DNA of 64,000 nucleotides from NCBI GenBank assembly GCA_030068145.1, contig JAPJBO010000167.1:124001-188000 (forward strand), read 5' to 3'. The stretch comes from Diplonema papillatum (lineage: Eukaryota > Euglenozoa > Diplonemea > Diplonemida > Diplonemidae). How positions within the stretch are numbered: the first letter of the stretch is position 1; each line of letters opens with the position of its first letter. Under the pieces are notes generated by a model. It was not told the origin of the DNA, did not search any database, and saw nothing but the letters and a program-made list of their open reading frames with translations. Both the position numbers and the translations under genes were made by a program. Of the stretch, positions 24,247 through 35,515 are shown piece by piece.

Positions 24247-25815
24247 GCTTCAGACGCCGTGCAACTGCTCTCCCCTACTTCTTCTTCTCACCAACCAGAT
24301 GAAAACAAAATGGCGGCACTAAAGACAGTGCGGCAATGGGTGAGTGAGCAAAGTACAAAGAGGAAGGCAGTAGCCCGGGTAGAATGAACGTTATAAATGA
24401 AATAGGCGCGGTTATAGAGACCGTGCGCGCGGAGTTGGGAAGGGGTCAAAAAACGTGCCTATCTAGCGCGATCGCCAGAAGACACAAGAAGAAAATGCTG
24501 GGGGTAGGGTTGAATCTCTATCCTTTGACGGACACAGAATGATGTCGTGCCCGTGGGCTCTGTTTTGATTTACGGTACTCCTGTAATTCGCCGGCGCTTG
24601 ATTTACAGCCGCCGCTCTAACATGTTTGAGTGTGTTTCTTTAGGGTGTGTGTGCGCGAGTGTATGTGTGAGTGTGTGTGTGGAATTCAATGATGGGTAAC
24701 ACCTGATGCGGAGTATAGCCCAGAAGAGAGTGTGTGTGTGGGTGAGTGTGTATGTGTTTGAGTTGTGTTTGTATCGGAGACGGGGTCTGAAGGTTTTCTG
24801 TTCTGTCCCGTCCCTTTTCTGGCAGTTAGGGTAGGGTTTATGGTCTAAGCTAAACTGGTGAGGACTGCGTCGTTTCTTCGTGCGTAGCCTGCGGCTTTCA
24901 GCTACGTAGCAGAGTAGTTGGGTGCTCGATGTGCGTGGGCAGCCACGCGCATGCGAATGCTAATGCATAACAGTTGGCCTGAGCTTCACGCTGCACTACG
25001 CTACCGTGCACTACCGCGCACAGGCAAGGACAGTCCGTAGTTGAGCGAAAGCATAAGAAAGTATCATGTGTGTCCATTGGCTCGGAACCGTAGGCACAAG
25101 AAAAAGGTAATGACTACATGAGACCACGGAACAGGTAAGAAAGACTGGGGCACTACTTCGCCAGATAGTAGGTTGAAATTCAACAAATCTCAAATCTCAT
25201 CAGTATCAATACGGGTTCCTTAATAGACAAGGCGATTGGCTACCTACTACCGTCGGTGTGTAGCTTGGCCTGATTCCTCGTGGCCCGTTCTGCGTGTTGA
25301 CACCAGAACTTCGCTAGCAGCCGCAAACGAGCTATGCAGGTGGCTTCAGGCAGATGGCACCTGCCCTCAGCGCCACGATTCAGCATGTTCGATCGTTCGA
25401 ACTGGATCCCAAAAGCCGAACTTGCGGGCTTTCCTTTTGGCGACATTTGTGAATTTCGCAGTGCGAAGGGCTCGCCAGGAGGAGACCGGACAGTCCCGCA
25501 ATCGTACGGAATACGTCTAAAGCCACTGGGTGTTGCGCTAGTAATGCAACGCGAGTACGAAGTGCTAGCCTGCGTGCCTGCCGATCGAGTGTGAGTGCGG
25601 GTGCAAACATCACGACCCTTCAAAAGGTGGGATGACGCGTATCTGGTACCGTCGACTCGAGACGTGCAACAGACGGCAGACCAGCACCGCGCTGCTGAAC
25701 GAGGCCCGGATGCTCCTCAAATTCGGAGGCGGGCGAGCTACGCCCTTTTGCAGGACGCGCAAGGGGGCGCTCTGGGCCGAGGCGGCATCGAGGACGGATG
25801 CAGGCGCAAGGAAGC
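24247..25815. other. Intergenic region with GT-rich tract
   Basis: 24640-24770 is rich in GTGTGTG. No coding motif found. It probably includes the promoter of the 24246 exon and the 3' flank of PRP31. Confidence 0.5.
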
Positions 25816-28130
25816 TTAAAGCATGCGGGCGCTGCTGGTCGTCGGCTGTGGCATGGAATGCGGGGGCCCGCCTCTGTCATTCTTGCCCTTGCCCCCCTTG
25901 GAGCCCTTGTACCCGCCTTTGCGGGGTGCAATCTTCTGGAACTTGCCCGATTGCGCCAGCTGCTCTCGGGCAGCGGCAAGCACTGCACTGTCCTGCGCGT
26001 CTCTGTTGCGCTTCCCCCTTTGGTAGTAACCGCCGGGCCGGTAGCTGCTGACCAGGGATCCATCCATGATGCCCTCAATTTGGCGCACAATCTTCTCCCG
26101 GAAGATGGCGCCCTTCGTCCCGTCCGACGCGTATCGGTTCCCGTCGATCCGAGCGGCGAGAATGACCTTATTCGCCACCATGCGCAGCGACCTGTCTCGG
26201 AAGTCAGGCTCCTGCGCCTGTACGATGTCGCAATTTAGGAGAAAAGACCCGTGGAACAACGACCCGTCTGCCATCTCTTGCTCTCGGTGCTTCCGCGTCC
26301 TCCCCAGCAGCATCACCTCGTCTGACGAAAGCTTCATCAAATTGTCCAACCCGCTCACGATGCCCACCACCTGAGCAGCTATCGCAGGGCCAATCTGTTT
26401 TGTGCCGAGTGGGATGGGAAAAAGAGATGAACAACTAGCGCGCGAGCGTAACGGTGGGGCAGTTAAGTACTCAGTTTGTTGGTGCGTGCTGGTTGATCGT
26501 TTCCCACTTGTATTTACCCTGTCATTTGCAGGTTAGGAATTATTATCAATCGTCAAAACACGCTGCACTACGTCTTTTTAGCCTGCACAACATTCAAGGA
26601 CGATGGTTAGTACATAAAAAAGCGCATACGATGGCGGAAACGTTGGGCGATAGCACGTTCATCCGCAGTTGCGTGTACTCAAGAACGAACTGCTTCGCGG
26701 TTTCAAGTGACAGCAACTCGTCGCACGCTTCGATCAAATACCTGCGTGGGCGTGGCTACTTTAAAGAAGGAACGGGAAGAAGCGCGAGCGAAGTAATCAG
26801 GGTTCTGTGGTCAAATGCGTCCAGTGTTTCTGCTCCAATTGTCAACCCCAATGAAGTCGTACCTTTGCTCTGTGAGCCCGGTCTCGTCGGCAGGTTTGCA
26901 TGTGCTTCTGGTTACGATCACGCGGACAATCATTGTAGAGGTCAAGCCGGCGGCTTTCAGCTTCTCCACCATCGGCACCAGCTCTGTGGAGTTGCCGACT
27001 ACCTTGACCACCTTAGCGTACTGTGTTTATGTATTGGCTTTCTTTCGAGATCATTCAGCATAGCTAGGCGCAATAGCCGCAAATACACCACGTGCAAGTA
27101 ACGTCTGCCTGCATCTGGTGCGCAGACAGATCGTCGCGGAGCCATGCGAAACCCCAGATGCGCCGGGAAATATGTCTTCCCAAACGTCACAGTCCTGTGA
27201 TACGGCCCGGGTGGTATCGCGGGTCCGTTGCTCTTGTTTCCGATGTCCAGGCAACAGTGGATTCGCCAACGGCGACGTGGTAGCGCTGTGCTCTGCGAGC
27301 TGTTGTGTATTAAACGAGGCAACGTCCATTCAAATTCACTTTCAGTAGTATCACGAAGCTCTCCCTGTAAACTCCGGAAATCCGACAGAAGACTGATACC
27401 TGGACTGGTTCCACGATGAACTGTTCGAGCTCAGGAAAGTATTTCTTATACTTCCCGCGGAGAAACTTGTGCACTTTTCCGATTTCGGTCTGGATCTGGA
27501 CGCAGCTTTTCATGGCTGTATGCAAGAGAGCGTGCTCTGGGTCGTCACGTGTGATCGTATTCTTCATCGGTGCCGTCGGCGAAGTGTACTTCTCAATATC
27601 CTGCGTGAGTGAAGCAACGCGTCAAGAAGCAAAGAATTGCACGAACCGCAAGCTCCAAGATGCACGACAACAAGTCCTCGTTAAAAGTTAGAGTGGTTTC
27701 TACCAAGATTGTCGGGATGCTGCCCCGTAACCGATGAGAAAGCTCGTCTGAGAACTCCCCAAGGAGCTCACAGACCACCATCAGCGCGGCACCTGAGTGT
27801 CTGCAGACCGGGAGTGTGGTTAGTCAAAAAAAAACGAGCTTTTTTTCAAAGGGGAGCGCATACCGCAAGCATTTTCTGAAACTCGACAGACCGGAGAATC
27901 TCAGCGACTTCCTTCACGCTCTTGAAACGGTCGTAATCGTCGAGCTCTATGTCCTCGTCGACAAGGTCGTTGATGGGCCCAGCACGCTCGAGACCGTCCT
28001 CCACTGTGTTCAGCAGCTCATCGAAGTCCTCCGCGTCGAAGTTCTCGACCACCTTCTTCGACGCATCGCCGAAAGCCATCAGCGGGCCGCGCTTCGCGGC
28101 TTCTCCCCGCCCTGATATCGTGAGCGCCAT
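25816..28130 (-). CDS. PRPF31: U4/U6 snRNP protein Prp31, five exons
   Basis: Prp31 bridges U4/U6 and U5 in the tri-snRNP by binding the 15.5K-U4 complex through its Nop domain. Exons: 28130-27864, 27600-27400, 27020-26863, 26741-26630 and 26394-25816; phases agree at all four junctions and give about 438 aa (human 499). Family blocks in order: SVKEVAEILRSVEFQKMLA|DIEKYTS; IGKVHKFLRGKYKKYFPELE; YAKVVKVVGNS with MIVRVIVTRST; ACDELL...RMNVLSPNVSAI; IGPAIAAQVVGIVSGLDNL with MLLGRTRK, CDIVQAQEPDFRDRSLRMVA and KVILAARID (Nop domain, about residues 90-345). The tail is Gly/Lys-rich (GGYKGSKGGKGK) where the Prp31 C-terminal region normally lies. ATG 28130 (MALTISGRG) is chosen; ATG 28079 (MAFGDASKK) is an alternative. 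Donors are mostly GTATGC-like. Confidence 0.93.
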
Positions 28131-28569
28131 ACTGCGGCACCGACCGTGGCCACCAGCAAAAGGCAAGCAGGCTGCGCCTCTCGTGCTCGAGGACGGGGTG
28201 GGGAGGAGGGGGTTCCTGTTCCTCTTGATGCCTGTCACAGTGTCGTGAGCTTTCGGTGTTCAGGTGCAACTATTGCGGAGCCACTACACGGAGGCTACAC
28301 TGAATAGTCACGGCCTGATGATAGTCCATCAAGCTCAAACAACCGCTTCGCCACACATAGAACGTGACGACAGCGTCGCTAGACGTGCCCCTAGATGCGT
28401 TCAGCTTAACTCCTTCGCCGCTCTGTTGCACACGCCGCGCGACTCACGTTCCTCTAATATGTCAGTATGAAGCATCTTCAGCTCGTTGGCTACCGAATCA
28501 TCGCAGTATTGCGTACGAAGTCCGCATAAAACAGCGTGTTTCTGCAGGACTCTCGGTCCAGTGTGACCA

Positions 28570-28845
28570 GGATGTTTCGCCTATGCCGAATGTTCGCCTG
28601 CGTTCTTCAAGGCTGGGAGGGGACAGCCCACTGGCCGATGCCTCCGCAAGTGGCCTGTTGTCCAAGTCTGTCCAAACTGTTGGGACTACCCCGTATTGCT
28701 GTCGGAATGCTGGCCCGATGGGCTCCCCTTCAGAAGGGAAAACTGTCTCTGGGTATCCCCAGCTCACCCTGTTAGTGGGTAAACAATCCGACCCTAAGCC
28801 AGTTATCCCTGTGCTAATCTTTGCCACCTTCGGCTTCTGATGCCG
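28570..28845 (-). pseudogene. Antisense decayed large-subunit rRNA fragment
   Basis: Read on the minus strand, 28826-28740 gives AGCACAGGGATAACTGGCTT, GGATTGTTTACCCACTAA and GTGAGCTGGG, in the order found in domain V-VI of 28S rRNA. The stretch that normally lies between the first two blocks is missing, so the fragment carries an internal deletion. Outside this core the match fades. Confidence 0.6.
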
Positions 28846-29638
28846 GTTCTCTGTTTTGCTCACGTGTAATTGAAGCCATCCGGTCGAGCACGACCAAAGC
28901 CGAGAAGAGAGTGGACATTAGGCGAACCGCATTCACCGACACTCTCCGCAGGTGTATCCACGCCTATCCAAGCGTCCTTGATTCCTTTCCCTGGGCGAAC
29001 TTGGGCAATTGCACTGACGTTGCGGGTCGCGAGCAGACATGCGAGACGTACCTTTAATCGATCAGCGATGTGGGCGTCTGCCATGTGCAGCATCGACGGT
29101 TGCTTTCGGCAAAGGAAACGAGACCGAGAAGAATTCCTGCGCGCTGAAGGCCAGTCGTTTTCTCTGCATCAACTCCTGGGGAGGGAGATTCTACTAGACT
29201 GCCTGTGTACTGTCCGTACGGGACGGAATAGTGTGAAGGCACACAGCTCTTGAAGTCGGTCAACGACAGCACTGCTTTGTAGTAGTACGAGTGGTGAAGG
29301 TGCGAGAACATTGTGTGCCCACTGGGCACGCAAGGCTAGGCTTCAGCGTTGACGCTGGATGGCGAATTGAAGCAAGGATACCCGTGGAAGAGGTATTGCC
29401 TCAGCTGCTGCAGTGCATATGTCTTGTAGTACAAGGGCACGCGAAACTGGTTGCTATCCTATATCCAATTGGACACATTTTGTGACCATGAGATGCTGTC
29501 GCCGCAAGAATTGCTCGGAGATTCAGACCGCCGAGTAGCGACGGTCGGATGAGGAAACTCCAACAAATGGGTTACCCCTCTCTTCCTGGAACGGGGCGAA
29601 ACATGCAAGCACATTTTTAAGCTGGTACTGCAAGGCAG
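28846..29638. other. No gene recognised
   Basis: A minus-strand open stretch near 28870-29060 ends in ATTAAAG|GTACGT, a possible donor. No domain is visible and I do not call an exon. Confidence 0.4.
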
Positions 29639-30578
29639 CTAGAGCAACCAGTCATAAACCAACAAATAGTGATACACCATCCCGGCGAGGTAAGCAACTG
29701 TGAAACAGGCGGTACTGACAAGGACATGCCGGCGGAGGTACCGTCCGAAAGGAGCCGAGAGGAAGCGTGAGAGAAGCCCCGCGACGCATGTCAGCGACGC
29801 GAATGAGACGAGAACACACGCCACAAACGAAACAGAGGGCGACAATTCGAAAGCCCACGGCATCAGCGGGATGCAAGCGCCGACCTGGAACCAGAAGAAG
29901 GTGAACAACGCGCCCTTCGACGGGTCCTCACGGCCTTGGTCGGGGTCCAGCCCCAGCTCGAGCTGAGCGTGCATCCGGAGCTCCATTTCGTGACGCAGAT
30001 TTGGCGGCCGTGCGTTGATATCGTCTCGAATAGCCTCTCTCGTCTCCTGACTCATCCCCTGCCTTCCCAGCAGCTCCATGAAGTGCGCTTGCTCCTCCTT
30101 CGGGTACTGGCGTAGGTGCTCGTCCTCGCGTCTGAGCTCTTCATCTTCGTGGTCCGCCTTTAGCGTCATCGATATCCACTCTCCGCTCGCCATCGCCACA
30201 GCGCCCGCCAGCATCCCGACACAGCCGGCAATAAACTGCGTTTAATTGTTAGTTAGCTAGGTTGAACCGGGATGCTCGTGCAACATACATCTGGGGTGCA
30301 GCGGGGGTTTTCTGCTTTCGCGTGGGTAAAACCATGCTGCAACAAACCGTCTGCACGTGTCTTGCGAGCGGATACGTCACTGCTCAGCAGTCGGTCGATC
30401 TGGGAAATCCGAGAAAGGCGAGAAAGGTCAAAGAAAACTGGTCGCACACCACATGCTCGGGATGGAAGGCTGTCGCCGCGCAGACGCCCAAGATGAAAGA
30501 TACATTGCTCGTTAGACCGTCGTTGACGGCAAAGATAGCAGCACGCTCCCACGCACAGCCCAGCGTGCCGTGCAAGTC
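29639..30578 (-). CDS. VIT/CCC1-family vacuolar iron/manganese transporter (5' end not resolved)
   Basis: Members move cytosolic Fe2+ or Mn2+ into vacuoles. Exons seen: 30578-30450 (acceptor GTTCCAG, donor GTG|GTGTGC) and 30235-29639 (acceptor AAACGCAG), joined in phase 0. The first gives ERAAIFAVNDGLTSNVSFIL, the TM1 block of the family (usually VFGVNDGLVSN). Across the junction it reads AFHPEHV|FIAGCVGMLAGA, then VAMASGEWISM, the TM2 signature. The acidic cytosolic loop DHEDEELRREDEHL...PKEEQ corresponds to the metal-binding domain with its Glu residues. GALFTFFWFQVGACIPLMPW is TM3, and two more hydrophobic segments follow to the stop. The N-terminal end (usually a His/Glu-containing leader) must lie upstream. 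A hydrophobic minus-strand frame at about 30630-30810 is a weak candidate. Confidence 0.88.
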
Positions 30579-32462
30579 CTGGAACCTATGAAGGAGTGAG
30601 TTTTGTGTGCACCAGCCGCGGTCATACCGGACAGGGCGGCCCCTTCCGGGAACGGCCAAAAAGCTGAGGAAGCCAACTGTACGAAGAGTCCGTAGACAAT
30701 AGCCGGAGCCACAAACGAGCGACCCCACAGGTACGTATCAAAAGCTCTCGAACTCTTTGCTCGAGCTGCGACTCCGAACCGCACTAATATGTTGCAAACA
30801 AAAGAAAGCCCCAGGAGGGGAGCCGTGTGTGTTTGATGGAAGCCCACGTATCTGACCCCCACGCGGTATTGTGTGCCTATTTTCTACACTTGCCCTCGTC
30901 CACTTTCCCTGTCGACCAGCAGACGCGCTCGCAAACTATAGAGAGGGCCGTGCAATGCCGCTCAGCTTCCAGTGTTGCCGTGTTTATTATGGCGGGCGAA
31001 GTGATTTGCAGAGCTGTTGTGTCGCCGAACTTCGGCAAAAGAGACCCCGAGAGCCGTGTCGAATGCGTGTTGTGAACTGATGTGCATACTTTTGCTGCAT
31101 CGTGCGGTGCAGCAGAAAGCCCAGCGTCCAATCCGGGCAGGTTCCGCGAGGGTTGTGGGTCCGGTTCCTTTCACGTCCCCCCTGCCGCTGGACACCTGTC
31201 ACGTTGTGATTCTGTCGGTAGGTATTTTCGTAGACGTTGGCAATTGCTTCGACATAGGCGTTTGCTTTGTCGATTCGCTCACCAAAGCGGCGGGCCCTAA
31301 TTGCCGACGAATAAATACTGTGCAGGACCCGCTTATCTTTCCTCGCGGGTTTCCTGGCCGGGAAACACGATGAACTCTTCAAGGCTCGCCGGCTTGGCAA
31401 TGTGGCTGCTTACTATGGTGGGCGATCTACAGTCTACACATACCGCGTAGGTGAAACACTTACCGGGTAGGTGAAACACTCACCGGGTAGGTGAAACACT
31501 GTGAAACACTTACCGGCCTCTTTGAAACCCAACAGTAGGATGGCCAACATGGTGGCCCACGTGTAGAAAACGGAACGGAAAGGGTCTGACGATGTCTTTC
31601 GAACGCTGTGTGGACCACTTGTGTATTGAGAAGGGGGCCTTCAGCCGCGCCGTGGTAACGGCGGGCTGGAAAAGAGCGCCGGGAGAGAAGAGGATGCGGG
31701 TGCATGGGCAAACAAAACTCATGACCCCTGATTAGGGTTAAACGGGAATAGTTGAGTCACAGCTCTTGGCCAAACCGATAGAAAAAAGGAGATGTTTCTA
31801 TGATTTGCTTTTTCTCACAAACGGGTCTGTCCTGCGTAGGTTACGTTCAGTGTACAGACTCTCGCAAAATCGTGAGCAGCGCACAAACTCAAGAGGTCTT
31901 GTCAACTATTCCTTGCAGTATTTGCATACTTTCTAGACGAATACTTGATGCGCAAGACTCAACGCACTGTGTCACTATCAGAAGTTTTAACTGGAAGAAT
32001 GCTTGAGGCGCGACTCGACGCACTGAGGATTTATTTTTCTCGCGTATCCTCTTGCTACGGAGTTCTTCAAGCAGGAAAAGAACGAGGAGAAACGAGCACA
32101 GCTTGGCGATCTGGCGTGGCTGCCTTGCGTAGACTTGCAGCCCATCTACGTCCACGTGGGCCACGTGTGTCCCGCCGGCACCCTGAAAGCAGATGCTTCT
32201 TACTGTTGGCGAGTGCTTTTGTGGCCGCCAGCCTAGGATTCCCTGGTGGTTCAAGTCGAGGCGGGTTGTAGCTGAGACAGGTATGAGGGATAGTCCCCTG
32301 CTGTGTCAGGTCTAGCCCGTGAAGGTGGAACAAGTCGCCCTAGAGCATCGTACCTGGTTCGCAGGTGGCTGGCACAGACAAGACCCCAGGTCTGTCGAGG
32401 CGCATTGCTGCCGGAGTACTACGGTGTTCCACTACGGTGTTCTACTGCGGTGTTCACGTGAT
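30579..32462. other. No gene recognised apart from possible VIT 5' exon; tandem and dispersed repeats
   Basis: Contains a 20-bp tandem repeat at 31441-31517 and dispersed repeat copies at about 31751-31918 (GTTGAGTCACAGCTCTTGGC, then CACAAACTCAAGAGGTCTTG). Confidence 0.5.
31441..31517. repeat. 20-bp tandem repeat (TACCGGGTAGGTGAAACACT)
   Basis: Three full units and a partial fourth, nearly identical. Confidence 0.95.
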
Positions 32463-33659
32463 CTAGGCAGCAGGCCCGTCGTGAAGGTATCTTTGCGACA
32501 TGTCGACCAGCTTGCGGAGAAGCGCAGCCCCCGCGGCGGAACGCCGCTGGCGAGAAGACGACGTCTTCTCACACGTGCGCCCCGCAGCCCGCCCGGCAGA
32601 AGGTGGCTTTGGGTGGAACGGGTGGAGAGTGCCAACGCCAGCACCAGCCACGCGACCCGCTCCACGCGAATGGTCGTCTCCACATTTAACGACGGCAGGA
32701 CGGGCACAGATGAGGTTCCGCCCACCATCGGACGCCGCGAGAGCGGAAGCTGCCCGACCGTGCGGGTTGGCAGACGCTGGCCTCTGCCGAGGCACGTTGA
32801 TGCTGGGGTGCGGGTGGTCGGCTGATTCGGCGGGATCGCTCCTCACCCGCAGGCGGGCTGACGACGGCCTGCGCGGGCAAACCCTTCCCACGTCCGGGTC
32901 CCCGGCTGGGGACAACAGGTGGGCGGTGCGGGTGTGCTGTTGCTGCGTCTGCGGACGCCGCGGGGGGGCGAAGTCTACGGTTGCGGGCGGTGCGGCGAGG
33001 CCCGCCGAAGCCGGCCGCGCCGGGCGCTGGCAGCTTTCTTCGGTCTTGCACGGGTCGAACGACGGCTTCGGAGGGCAAGGCAGCATCGCTCCGCGTTCCC
33101 CGTTTTCCGCCCGGGCCCCGGCCGACGCGCGCGAGTTTTGCTGCTGCTGGCGCACCCATCGAGCGGTCGGGTCGCCGGCTGCCTTTGGAGCCGCCCTGCG
33201 TAGCGTTGCGGCGGTGGCGGTGGCGACAGGGTTGCGTTCAGGGAGTAGTTCGGGGGGGTCGTTTCCGGTTCCTTCTGCTGCTGCTTCTTCGCGCTTTGCT
33301 TCTCGGTACTTTTTGAAGTCCATTGAACGGAGCATTTTGACCCAGTTTGCCCAGCTCACCTCTTCATGGTCCATGAGTGAGTCAAAGTCCAAGGACCAGG
33401 GCATGTGCCTGACGAATGCTGGCCTGCTCAGCCTGGCCAGTTTGCCCTCCAGTGTCTCATCCGGGAGATCGCGAGGGTTCAACGTGCGGTCCACAATCCC
33501 TGCTCGGAAGCTGTCGAGGTCGCCGGAGTCCATCATCCGACGCAGCTCACCTTCCACCGCCTTGTCGAGTCGGTACGCCTTCGGCTTTTCCGGTACGGCA
33601 AAGCGTTTTGCAACCGCCGTGCGTTCGAGATCTTTTCGATGACGCAGACGCTCTCTCAT
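32463..33659 (-). CDS. Proline/arginine-rich protein of unknown function with RPASA motifs
   Basis: An open minus-strand frame of about 398 codons from ATG 33659 (MRERLRHRKDLERTAVAKRF). The frame is open upstream, and CCCCTGCAG just before GTTATG could be an acceptor, so the true start may lie in an earlier exon. The N-terminal third is charged and helical (EGELRRMMDSGDLDSFRAGI) and includes SWANWVKMLRSMDFKKYREA. The rest is Ala/Pro/Arg-rich with RPASAG, RPSSARL and RPASANP motifs, which are common in ciliary and microtubule-associated proteins of protists. I recognise no domain. The frame on the other strand over the same stretch (380 aa) is a GC-rich shadow. Confidence 0.6.
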   Translation of the reverse strand: MRERLRHRKDLERTAVAKRFAVPEKPKAYRLDKAVEGELRRMMDSGDLDSFRAGIVDRTLNPRDLPDETLEGKLARLSRPAFVRHMPWSLDFDSLMDHEEVSWANWVKMLRSMDFKKYREAKREEAAAEGTGNDPPELLPERNPVATATAATLRRAAPKAAGDPTARWVRQQQQNSRASAGARAENGERGAMLPCPPKPSFDPCKTEESCQRPARPASAGLAAPPATVDFAPPRRPQTQQQHTRTAHLLSPAGDPDVGRVCPRRPSSARLRVRSDPAESADHPHPSINVPRQRPASANPHGRAASALAASDGGRNLICARPAVVKCGDDHSRGAGRVAGAGVGTLHPFHPKPPSAGRAAGRTCEKTSSSRQRRSAAGAALLRKLVDMSQRYLHDGPAA

Positions 33660-35515
33660 AACCTGCAGGGGGTTCCTTCCCTTGAATTGCAGCTGGAGCT
33701 TGTTAGGAAGCTTGAATTGCAACCCGAAACAACAATACAGAGATCTCCGTGACTCACAGCAGCTACGTGGCTATCGCTAAAAAGCAGCGGTCCGAACTAC
33801 TAATTTCCGGTGCGGTGAAGGTGAACAAACAGTATACCCTCTTCATTCGTTTTTCCGTAGCCTTTCGAGCCTTCGCTGCGTCGTGCATTGAGTGCTGCTT
33901 GCGACATTCCCATCTCGGACCATGCCTGAGGGCCGGATTCCACGCCTGTGGGTGTGCGTGGGTGGGATAAGTTGGAGGAGATGTCAAGAGATTCAGGGGA
34001 ACAACACGCAGCCTCGCTATGCCGTGCTCGGCGAGTTACTAGCGCCATGTACCAGTGAAGACGTCGGACACGGGCAAGCCGAGATAGTGTTCAAAAGTAG
34101 CAGTAACTGCCGCAAACGCCGCCAAGAAAGATCACGGTGCCTATTCCGACGAGGCAAGAGGGGGACAAACGATACAACTACAAAGTGGGTAACTCTCACG
34201 CCCGGCACTAACCCAGATTCACCCGTGTTCGTGTTGAGGTATGCCACTCAGTTCCCTGTGATTTGATGGAGCGACGAAAGTGTACCTGTCGCGCCATACG
34301 GAGCAGACGCTTTTTTACGCGTCCTCAAGAGTACTCACGATGAGTTGCTTGCAGATACGCATTCACCTCTTTGTATCTAGTTACCACACAAAACACTGCC
34401 AACCGTCACTTTTGACTAACGACATGGTGCACAACATTTGTAGACAGCACACCTGTTTCTTTTGGTTTGCAGGCCCCTGTCCTCTGACGTGGCCTGCGAG
34501 CTCTTGAACGTACAGCAATTGTGCTTTGGTGTGCGGCTGGTACACGGCTCGAGGCGGTGCTTCGCCGACTATGATGTGCGATCCGGGGATACTTGCCATC
34601 AGAGGTTTCGTCGAGGGCCCTTCCCCCATCCGAGCCCCACTACTCCCCTCTCCCCGGGCAGCCTGCAGTATTTTAAAACTGTTTTGTGTTTAACCAATAC
34701 CGGTTGCCAGTTTGAGGCGCAGTGGCTCCGGAACCGACGGGCGGGTAAAAATAATTGCAGCGATCAGCCAGCTTCCGCTATCCGTCGATTTCTCTTCAAT
34801 TTGAACTGGCGGGACACTGTTTCGCGTCTTTTTCAGCGTTTCGGACGTCCTGCACGGGATGCGGGGGCAGGGTAGAGTTTCCGTTACTTTTTTTTCGAGG
34901 AAAACTACCCGCAAACTCGCACGTCCATGCTGCGAACTGGGTCATGCACTGAGAAGCGTTCCGCAACAGTGCATCCGGCGGTAGCATTGAGCTCTGTTGG
35001 AATGCGTAGTTTTGTTTGTTCTTAAAAACAACGGTAGGCCCCAGAAGCTAGTAACTTGTGCTCGTACTACTTCTGTAAGGCGCCAAAACGTGCGCTGCAC
35101 GTCTTCACGGTGGCCAGCCTTCTCGAGAGCTAATACGCGTGCAAAAGAGGGTTGAAAGCAGCCGAAGTGAACAGCGGGGGTGCGTTCATTCGCTTCCTTC
35201 CGGAGATGAGACAGGCTAGGGACGACGGCGATCTAATCATGGCCCATGGAACTGCAAACATGGTTTCTCCTGTTATGATCAGGGCTACGTGCAGGACCGA
35301 ACCTGGACCAAGATTTACTGCAGCGAGATAATCGGTCGGGCTGCAATCCGCGTTCGCTGTTGCTGGCACAGCCTAACCAGCCCAGCATCGTGAGGCACGT
35401 TGGTAGTTGGAGGCGTGATGCAAAATGCATGCACCGCTCCGGCAGGAGCCATGGTGAATTCGCGCAGCAGCCTATACCCGCCCATGCTGGGGGTAAGGAA
35501 CGGAGAAAGGTCTTG
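33660..35515. other. No gene recognised
   Basis: Short frames only. A 13-bp direct repeat CTTGAATTGCAAC/GCTTGAATTGCA lies at 33683-33721, just upstream of the RPASA gene. Confidence 0.5.

Noticed and set aside
24310-24342. Plus-strand first exon ATGGCGGCAC...CAATGG|GTGAGT, head-to-head with the 24246 exon
   Set aside because: Good start and donor by eye, but no in-phase downstream exon or protein family could be found.
30630-30810. Hydrophobic minus-strand frame as a first exon of the VIT-type transporter
   Set aside because: Its possible donor is in phase 1 while the next exon needs phase 0; family members have no such leader.
32500-33642. 380-aa open frame on the plus strand opposite the RPASA gene
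   Set aside because: No motifs; GC-rich mirror frame of a minus-strand gene with better composition.
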